64,000 nucleotides of DNA, taken from assembly GCF_000244915.1 (NCBI RefSeq), contig NZ_CM001442.1, forward strand, positions 2,480,001 to 2,544,000, written 5' to 3'. How positions within the stretch are numbered: position 1 is the first letter of the stretch; each line of letters starts with the position of its first letter. Made by a program: the position numbers and the translations under genes. The DNA is from Bradyrhizobium sp. WSM471. Its GTDB lineage: Bacteria > Pseudomonadota > Alphaproteobacteria > Rhizobiales > Xanthobacteraceae. Positions 58,801-64,000 of this stretch are shown piece by piece. The notes beneath the pieces are model-generated. The model did not search any database and was not told where the DNA came from. It worked only from the letters and a program-made list of their open reading frames with translations.

Positions 58801-59167
58801 GGATGGTCCTTTCGGTTGATTGACGGTGAAGCTAGCAAACCGGCATGACATGCCGATCACGGGCTACTCGGTCAGTGGATGTGTTGCGGTAGCGCGTATG
58901 CGCCGGCCGGGCTGCTGAATCGATCAGAGAGCTTTAGGCCGGAGCGATCCCATCACGAGAGGCAATGGCGCCTGTTCGATGGATGGCGCAAGGGCTCTTC
59001 CGTCCCGTGCGTCGCGACCATGACACCATGCGCCTGTTTTGCCCGACGGAGCAACCGATTTTGTCAGATCCGCAGTTTGCGTTTGCCGCAAGTCTTTGAT
59101 TTTGCTGCGGCCGTCTACTGTGCATGGGGTTGTTTTCGACGTTTTTGCTTGTGCACCCCGATTGCAG
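58801..59167. other. 367-base gap with one short palindrome and no gene
   Basis: No credible coding frame is seen. The only structure is CGGCATGACATGCCG at 58841–58855, a perfect odd-centred palindrome just upstream of the DUF2158 gene and possibly its operator. The rest shows nothing recognisable. Confidence 0.6.
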
Positions 59168-59914
59168 TCAGCCCGGCACCAGTTCTGTCAGCGAGCGGAT
59201 AATGCGGTCGGGCTTGACGATCGAGCCTTCGGGCAGGCCGTCGCCATGCACGTCGATCCAGATCGAGTAGATGCCGAGACGCTGCGGAGTCACCACTTCC
59301 CATTCCAGATTGTCGCCGATCATCCAGGTATCCTCGGCGGTGACGCCGAGCGCGTCCATCGCGTGCAGATAGGCGCGCTCCTCGGGCTTGCCGAAACCGT
59401 GCTCGCCCTCGATCTGGATGTGGTGGAAGCGATGCGCCAGCTCGAAGCGCTCGACCTTGGCGCGCTGGGTGTCGGCGGCGCCGTTGGTCACCAGCGCCAG
59501 CTTGATGCCGAGCGCCTTGAGCCTGTCGATGGCGTCATGCGCGCCGGGGAAGACGAACATCTCCTCCTCGCGATAGCTGGTGAAGCGGTCGGCGAGACGA
59601 ATGGCGAGCTCGTCGGGCAGGGCGCGGTGACCCGCGGCCGCGAGCGCGGCGAAACCGCCCTTGACGGTGAGGTGCCGAGCCTCGGCGAGCTTGAGCCGCC
59701 ACGAAGCGTCCGCATTGGCCCAGAAGTTTTTCGCGAAAGCGAGCACGGTGCTTGCGACCAGTTGTGGTGGCAGCGGCGCGAGCTCCTCCGCGAACTCCGC
59801 TGTGATCGTGTTCCAGGCGATCTCGGGCCGCGCATAGGCCGACAGGATGGTGTCGTCCATGTCGATCAGCATGGCGCGCGGCAGCGGCCTCGTTGCGGGC
59901 TTCATCGTCGTCAT
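59168..59914 (-). CDS. HAD-superfamily hydrolase (YjjG-like)
   Basis: A 248-residue HAD phosphatase. Motif I is LIDMDDTIL near residue 17, motif II VTNGAAD near 144, motif III lysine in GFGKPEE near 172 and motif IV in [10 protein letters not shown] near 197. The pattern fits YjjG/house-cleaning nucleotidase-type IA enzymes, but the substrate is not deducible. The ATG at 59914 overlaps the HemF stop. It ends the TrmL–QueE–QueD–HemF–HAD operon. Confidence 0.87.
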   Translation of the reverse strand: MTTMKPATRPLPRAMLIDMDDTILSAYARPEIAWNTITAEFAEELAPLPPQLVASTVLAFAKNFWANADASWRLKLAEARHLTVKGGFAALAAAGHRALPDELAIRLADRFTSYREEEMFVFPGAHDAIDRLKALGIKLALVTNGAADTQRAKVERFELAHRFHHIQIEGEHGFGKPEERAYLHAMDALGVTAEDTWMIGDNLEWEVVTPQRLGIYSIWIDVHGDGLPEGSIVKPDRIIRSLTELVPG

Positions 59915-60810
59915 GGCCACTTTACCTCCGGCGGCAGCGACGACAGGATCGAATCCACATTGCCGCCGGTCTTGAGACCGAAGATGGTGCCGCGGTCATA
60001 TAGCAGGTTGAACTCGACATAGCGGCCGCGCCGGATCAATTGCTCCTCGCGATCCTCCGCGGTCCAGCTTGTCGCGAAATTGCGCCGCACGATGTCGGGA
60101 TAGATCTTCAGGAAGGCGCGGCCGACATCGCGGGTGAAGGCGAGGTCGGCGTCCCAGTCGCCGCTGTCATGCCAGTCGTAGAAGATGCCGCCGATGCCGC
60201 GCGCCTCCTTGCGGTGCGGCAGATAGAAATACTCGTCGCACCACTTCTTGTACTTGTCGTAATCGGCGATGCCGTTCGGCTGCGTGCAGGTTTGCTTCAT
60301 CGCGGCGTGGAAGGCGATGCTGTCGGCATCGTCCTGCGTGCGCCGGCGGTCGAGCACCGGCGTGAGATCGGCGCCGCCGCCGAACCAGGCCTTTGTGGTG
60401 ACGACGAAGCGCGTGTTCATGTGCACCGCCGGCACGTGCGGATTGCGTAAGTGAGCGATCAGCGAGATGCCGGAGGCCCAGAATTTCGGGTCGTCCGCCG
60501 CACCGGGAATCTGCGCGCGAAACTCGGGCGCGAATTCGCCGTGCACGGTGGAGCAATGCACGCCGACCTTCTCGAACAGGCGGCCGGACATCATCGACAT
60601 CACGCCGCCGCCGCCGGCCGCGCCGGTATGATCGGTGCGCTGCCACGGCGTGCGCTTGAAGCGGCCCGGCTCGCCCGGATACAGGCTCTGCGGGGCATCG
60701 TCCTCCAGCCGCTCGAAGCTCGCGCAGATGTCGTCGCGCAAGGATTCGAACCAGGCGCGTGCGCGCGTCTTGCGGTCTTCGATCAAGCTCGGGTCCAATG
60801 TGAATGTCAT
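59911..60810 (-). CDS. hemF: Oxygen-dependent coproporphyrinogen III oxidase
   Basis: A 299-residue HemF that decarboxylates coproporphyrinogen III to protoporphyrinogen IX using oxygen, in heme and bacteriochlorophyll synthesis. Family blocks are intact: [16 protein letters not shown] near residue 59, [22 protein letters not shown] near 130 with the active-site residues, [21 protein letters not shown] near 200, and the C-terminal [16 protein letters not shown] chose the ATG at 60810 (AAGG upstream); an ATG at 60843 would overlap the QueD stop. Confidence 0.94.
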   Translation of the reverse strand: MTFTLDPSLIEDRKTRARAWFESLRDDICASFERLEDDAPQSLYPGEPGRFKRTPWQRTDHTGAAGGGGVMSMMSGRLFEKVGVHCSTVHGEFAPEFRAQIPGAADDPKFWASGISLIAHLRNPHVPAVHMNTRFVVTTKAWFGGGADLTPVLDRRRTQDDADSIAFHAAMKQTCTQPNGIADYDKYKKWCDEYFYLPHRKEARGIGGIFYDWHDSGDWDADLAFTRDVGRAFLKIYPDIVRRNFATSWTAEDREEQLIRRGRYVEFNLLYDRGTIFGLKTGGNVDSILSSLPPEVKWP

Positions 60811-60826
60811 TCCGTCAGCCTTGTCG

Positions 60827-61192
60827 TCAGCCTTGCGGCCCATAATAGGTGCAGCTCTCGTTGCAACTGTCGCGGTGGATGCTGACGCGGGTGAGCTTGC
60901 CGATAGGGGCCAGCCGCTCCCAGACGAAGCGCGAGAGGTTTTCCAGCGTCGGTGTGCCCAGTGCCTCGATCTTGTTGAGATACTTATGGTCCAGAATCAT
61001 GCGCACGTCTTCGATGGCGCGCTGGACCAGGCCGAGGTCGACCACCATGCCGGTTTTGGGATCGGGCGTGCCGCGCAGCGTCACCTCGGCGCGGAAGGAG
61101 TGGCCGTGGATCTCTTCGCTGGCCGCGCCGAACGTCGTTCCCGACAATGAGTGCGCCGCCTCGAAGCGAAACGATTTCGTCAATTCCCACAT
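60827..61192 (-). CDS. queD: 6-pyruvoyl/6-carboxy-tetrahydropterin synthase homologue (QueD-like) lacking the catalytic cysteine
   Basis: A 121-residue pterin synthase homologue. Zinc ligands H14 (EAAHS), H29 and H31 (IHGHS) are present, as is the C-terminal CNESCTYYG block matching the QueD KETC…C end. The catalytic cysteine, which in E. coli QueD lies four residues before HGH, is replaced by S25; E26 and E27 stand next to it, giving ExxHGH, the pattern of PTPS-III folate-bypass enzymes. Adjacency to queE (17 bases) argues for queuosine synthesis, so the chemistry needs testing. Start: ATG 61192. Confidence 0.85.
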   Translation of the reverse strand: MWELTKSFRFEAAHSLSGTTFGAASEEIHGHSFRAEVTLRGTPDPKTGMVVDLGLVQRAIEDVRMILDHKYLNKIEALGTPTLENLSRFVWERLAPIGKLTRVSIHRDSCNESCTYYGPQG

Positions 61193-61209
61193 CTGTTCGA
61201 AAACCAATC

Positions 61210-61842
61210 CTATCTGATACCGAGCGACTTATGCGTCTGGACGCTGAGCCGCCATTGCGGATGATTGAGGCAATAGTCGATTGCGCCCGCGGTGTTTTGG
61301 GCGACCTCGGGCCCGTCCATCGGCTGCAGCGAGAAGCGCTCGAAGGCGAGGCTCGCGAAGGCCTCCGGCATGGCGAGCGGCTGCGGATAGACCAGCTTCA
61401 GCTCGTGGCCGCGCCCGATCACCAGATCGCTGCCGCCCTTCGGACTGACGCAGATCCAGTCGAGCCCCTCGGGCGGGGCGATGGTGCCGTTGGTCTCGAC
61501 CCCGATCTCGAAGCCGCGGGCATGGAGCGCGTCGACCAGCGCGGTATCGACCTGAAGCAACGGCTCGCCGCCGGTGAGCACCACATAGCGGTTGTCGGTG
61601 GAAGCTGTCCATTGCGCGGCGATGGTGTCGGCGAGTTCCGCGGCCGAGCCATAGCGCCCGCCGAGCGTGCCGTCGGTGCCGACGAAATCGGTGTCGCAGA
61701 ATTTGCAGGTGGCCGCGCTGCGATCCGCCTCGCGCCCGCTCCAGAGGTTGCAGCCGGCAAAACGGCAAAATACGGACGCGCGCCCGGCATGGGCGCCTTC
61801 GCCTTGCAGGGTCAGGAAGATTTCCTTGACCGCGTAACTCAA
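61210..61842 (-). CDS. queE: 7-carboxy-7-deazaguanine synthase, radical SAM
   Basis: A 210-residue radical SAM enzyme that converts 6-carboxytetrahydropterin to 7-carboxy-7-deazaguanine in queuosine synthesis. The cluster cysteines are C31, C46 and C49, a CX14CX2C spacing that is diagnostic for QueE of this class. Early QGEG (13–16) and the GGEP SAM motif near 91 are present, with ETNGT near 115. It lies 18 bases after trmL and 17 before the queD-like gene. Confidence 0.94.
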   Translation of the reverse strand: MSYAVKEIFLTLQGEGAHAGRASVFCRFAGCNLWSGREADRSAATCKFCDTDFVGTDGTLGGRYGSAAELADTIAAQWTASTDNRYVVLTGGEPLLQVDTALVDALHARGFEIGVETNGTIAPPEGLDWICVSPKGGSDLVIGRGHELKLVYPQPLAMPEAFASLAFERFSLQPMDGPEVAQNTAGAIDYCLNHPQWRLSVQTHKSLGIR

Positions 61843-61860
61843 CCGTCTCTCCTCAACATA

Positions 61861-62319
61861 TCAAACTTGCGGGTTCCGGAGCTGCCGCAGCGCTTCGCCT
61901 GCGGCCATCGCCGCGGTCATGGCGACATTGAGCGACCGCAGCCCCGGAGCGATCGGGATCACCAGCCGCGCGTCCGCGGCGTCGACCACCGCCTCGGTGA
62001 CGCCGGCGCTCTCGCGCCCGAATAGCAGGATGTCCGCCGTCTGGTAACGGAAATCGCGGTAGTCGGTCGCGCCTTTGGTGGTGAACAGCAGCAGGCGGGC
62101 GCCCTGCGCCGCCCGCCATTGCTCGAATTTCGACCAGGAGTCGTGCCTGACGATGCTGACCTGATCGAGGTAGTCCATTCCCGCCCGGCGGAAATGCCGG
62201 TCCGAGACCGGGAAGCCCGCCGGTTCGATGATATGGGCGGCCACGTCCAGACAGGCGCAGAGCCTGAGAATCGTACCGGTGTTCTGGGGGATGTCGGGTT
62301 GGAAAAGTGCGATCTGCAT
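61861..62319 (-). CDS. trmL: tRNA (cytidine/uridine-34-2'-O)-methyltransferase
   Basis: A 152-residue SPOUT methyltransferase that methylates the ribose at wobble position 34 of tRNA-Leu. The start MQIALFQPDIPQNTGTILRL is the TrmL signature; the trefoil-knot SAM-binding end carries LLFGRESAGV, IPIAPGLRSLNVAMTAAMA. Length is standard. I chose the ATG at 62319. It is the first gene of an operon whose next two genes serve another position-34 modification, queuosine. Confidence 0.92.
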   Translation of the reverse strand: MQIALFQPDIPQNTGTILRLCACLDVAAHIIEPAGFPVSDRHFRRAGMDYLDQVSIVRHDSWSKFEQWRAAQGARLLLFTTKGATDYRDFRYQTADILLFGRESAGVTEAVVDAADARLVIPIAPGLRSLNVAMTAAMAAGEALRQLRNPQV

Positions 62320-62608
62320 GGGCTGTGCAAGGCCTAGATTGGGTTCGGTGCGGGCCGGAAATGTCTCAATAAAACATCGCTGGCCGCGGAATTCGTGCAT
62401 TGCACGCTCCCGCGCCGATAGCGGGCTTGCGCTCGCCCGGCAAGGGTGCCAATAGAACGATTCTGGACTGCTGTTTTCGCCTTGTTTTGGTGGGGGCACG
62501 TGAAGTTCTGCCGCCGCGGGGGGCCGCGGGCGCCGGCAGGCTGTTCTGGGGACCTTGGGGGCTCCTGGAGCGGTTCCGCCGGCTGCATAAGAAGAAAGGG
62601 TTGGAATC
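62320..62608. promoter_or_regulatory. Divergent promoter region trmL / Rieske gene
   Basis: This 289-base gap must hold the promoters for the trmL operon and for the bc1 operon. No clear operator, repeat or riboswitch is visible. The stretch nearest the Rieske gene (62460–62600) is G-rich with CCGCCGCGGGGG and GGGGACCTTGGGGGCTCC, suggesting leader structure only. Confidence 0.4.
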
Positions 62609-63139
62609 GTGACGACAGCGTCTTCGGCGGACCATCCGACACGCCGTGATTTCTTATTCGTTGCAACGGGGGCAGCTGCAGCAGTAGGGGGCGCAGCTGC
62701 GCTCTGGCCCTTTATCTCCCAAATGAATCCTGATGCGTCGACCATCGCCGCCGGTGCGCCGATCGAGGTCGATCTCAGCCCGGTCGCCGAGGGGCAGGAC
62801 ATCAAGGTGTTCTGGCGCGGCAAGCCGATCTATATCAGCCACCGCACCAAGAAGCAGATCGACGAGGCGCGCGCCGTCAACGTGGCGAGCCTGCCCGATC
62901 CGCAGTCCGACGAGGCCCGGGTCAAGTCCGGCCATGATCAGTGGCTGGTCGTGATCGGCATCTGCACCCATCTCGGCTGCATCCCGATCGCCCATGAAGG
63001 CAATTACGACGGGTTCTTCTGCCCCTGCCATGGTTCGCAGTACGATTCGTCCGGCCGCATCCGCCAGGGGCCCGCGCCCGCGAACCTGCCGGTGCCGCCG
63101 TACCAGTTCGTTTCCGACACCAAAATCCAGATCGGCTGA
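62609..63139 (+). CDS. petA: Ubiquinol–cytochrome c reductase iron–sulfur (Rieske) subunit
   Basis: A 176-residue Rieske protein of the bc1 complex. An N-terminal twin-arginine-type motif (TRRDFLF, residues 11–17) and a membrane helix (about 14–36) anchor it; Tat export folded with cofactor is known for this family. The [2Fe–2S] ligands are in CTHLGC (C119, H121, with C124 for the disulfide) and CPCHGS (C138, C140, H141). The start is GTG at 62609. It precedes cytochrome b by 62 bases, the fbcF–fbcH order of Bradyrhizobium. Confidence 0.95.
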   Translation: MTTASSADHPTRRDFLFVATGAAAAVGGAAALWPFISQMNPDASTIAAGAPIEVDLSPVAEGQDIKVFWRGKPIYISHRTKKQIDEARAVNVASLPDPQSDEARVKSGHDQWLVVIGICTHLGCIPIAHEGNYDGFFCPCHGSQYDSSGRIRQGPAPANLPVPPYQFVSDTKIQIG

Positions 63140-63201
63140 GCTTCGGGCCCTCGTCCGAAGCTTCGCGCCGTCTCGTCGTACTATTTCCTCAGGATCGCAT
63201 C

Positions 63202-64000
63202 ATGAGCGGACCATCCGACTACCAGCCGAGCAATCCGGCCCTGCAATGGATCGAGCGACGTCTGCCGATCCTCGGCCTCATGCACTCCTCCTTCGTGGTC
63301 TATCCCACCCCGCGCAACCTGAACTATTGGTGGACCTTCGGCGCCATCCTCTCCTTCATGCTGGGGATCCAGATCCTGACCGGCGTGATCCTGGCGATGC
63401 ACTACACGCCGCATGCCGACCTCGCCTTCAAGTCGGTCGAGCTGCTCGTCCGTGACGTCAATTACGGCTGGCTGCTGCGCAACATGCATGCCGTCGGCGC
63501 CTCGATGTTCTTCGTCGCCGTCTACGTCCACATGCTGCGCGGCCTCTATTACGGCTCCTACAAGGAGCCGCGCGAGGTGCTGTGGATCCTCGGCGTCATC
63601 ATCTACCTGCTGATGATGGCGACCGGCTTCATGGGCTACGTGCTGCCGTGGGGCCAGATGAGCTTCTGGGGCGCCACCGTCATCACCAATCTGTTCTCCG
63701 CCATTCCCTATGTCGGCGAGAGCATCGTGACGCTCTTGTGGGGCGGCTATTCGGTCGGCAATCCGACGCTGAACCGCTTCTTCTCGCTGCACTATCTGCT
63801 GCCGTTCCTGATCGCGGGCGTCGTCGTGCTCCACGTCTGGGCGCTGCATGTCTCCGGCCAGAACAACCCTGATGGCGTCGAGCCCAAGACGGAAAAGGAC
63901 ACTGTTCCGTTCACGCCGCATGCGACCATCAAGGATATGTTCGGCGTCTCCTGCTTCATGCTGCTCTACGCCTGGTTCATCTTCTACATGCCGAACTATC
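63202..64000 (+). CDS. Cytochrome b of the bc1 complex, truncated by the window edge
   Basis: The first 266 residues of cytochrome b. Helices A–D are visible, with the heme histidines expected in [22 protein letters not shown] and later HYLLPF and VLHVWALH. The Qo-site region begins at [14 protein letters not shown]. The frame is open to 64000 with no stop. In Bradyrhizobium cytochrome b and c1 are encoded as one polyprotein (FbcH) and cut after translation; this window cannot show whether that holds here. The ATG at 63202 is preceded by a weak AGGA. Confidence 0.94.
   Translation, partial: MSGPSDYQPSNPALQWIERRLPILGLMHSSFVVYPTPRNLNYWWTFGAILSFMLGIQILTGVILAMHYTPHADLAFKSVELLVRDVNYGWLLRNMHAVGASMFFVAVYVHMLRGLYYGSYKEPREVLWILGVIIYLLMMATGFMGYVLPWGQMSFWGATVITNLFSAIPYVGESIVTLLWGGYSVGNPTLNRFFSLHYLLPFLIAGVVVLHVWALHVSGQNNPDGVEPKTEKDTVPFTPHATIKDMFGVSCFMLLYAWFIFYMPNY

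Overview
The window is high-GC DNA from an alphaproteobacterium, most probably a Bradyrhizobium-like member of the Rhizobiales. The pointers are gene content and layout: a glpD–glpSTPQU(V) glycerol ABC-transport operon, a long isocitrate lyase next to an ScfR/RamB-type regulator, a MoxR–DUF58–DUF4159 operon, many small conserved rhizobial proteins (DUF4170, DUF1285, DUF6111, DUF2158), and a Rieske gene followed by cytochrome b, as in the fbcFH locus of Bradyrhizobium. Species assignment is inference; no rRNA or tRNA gene was found.

Layout. 0–3 kb: a fatty-acid oxidation multienzyme and an acyl-CoA thioesterase. 3–14 kb: HAD phosphatase, GlpR repressor, a PIN/Phd toxin–antitoxin islet, then glpD and the glycerol ABC transporter, ending in a strong terminator. 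14–22 kb: housekeeping and envelope genes (old yellow enzyme, lytic transglycosylase, HtpX, TPR protein, a lysine-rich basic protein, a secreted HELLH peptidase). 22.2–23.8 kb: an IS110-family (IS1111-like) element inserted inside a palindromic repeat. 23.8–28 kb: glyoxylate-bypass regulator divergent from aceA. 28–33 kb: phosphoesterase, NUDIX, then a glycosyltransferase–acetyltransferase–methyltransferase–membrane protein run. 33–36 kb: a TonB-dependent receptor and a DUF2946 protein behind a Zur-like box. 36–44 kb: epoxide-hydrolase-like enzyme and the MoxR operon. 44–48 kb: DUF1285–NUDIX–DUF6111–CCA/poly(A) polymerase–TauE operon. 48–59 kb: an accessory-looking stretch with a 1186-residue LuxR-type protein carrying repeats and an RTX-like domain, an AraC regulator, a PilZ-like/HTH-less TetR-like pair, a royal-jelly/SMP-30-like protein, an ion-channel-like protein and a TauD-like oxygenase. 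59–62.3 kb: a TrmL–QueE–QueD–HemF–HAD operon. 62.6 kb to the end: Rieske protein and the start of cytochrome b.

How the parts work together. Glycerol or glycerol-3-phosphate is imported by the GlpSTPQUV transporter and oxidised by GlpD under GlpR control; fatty acids feed acetyl-CoA (first gene) into the glyoxylate bypass (AceA), controlled by the ScfR-like protein; electrons enter the bc1 complex encoded at the right edge. The most unusual items are the LuxR–RTX fusion, the complementary lesions in the two glycerol-transporter ATPases, the IS element with a reconstructable target inside a REP-type palindrome and a likely bridge RNA, and a QueD homologue without its catalytic cysteine.
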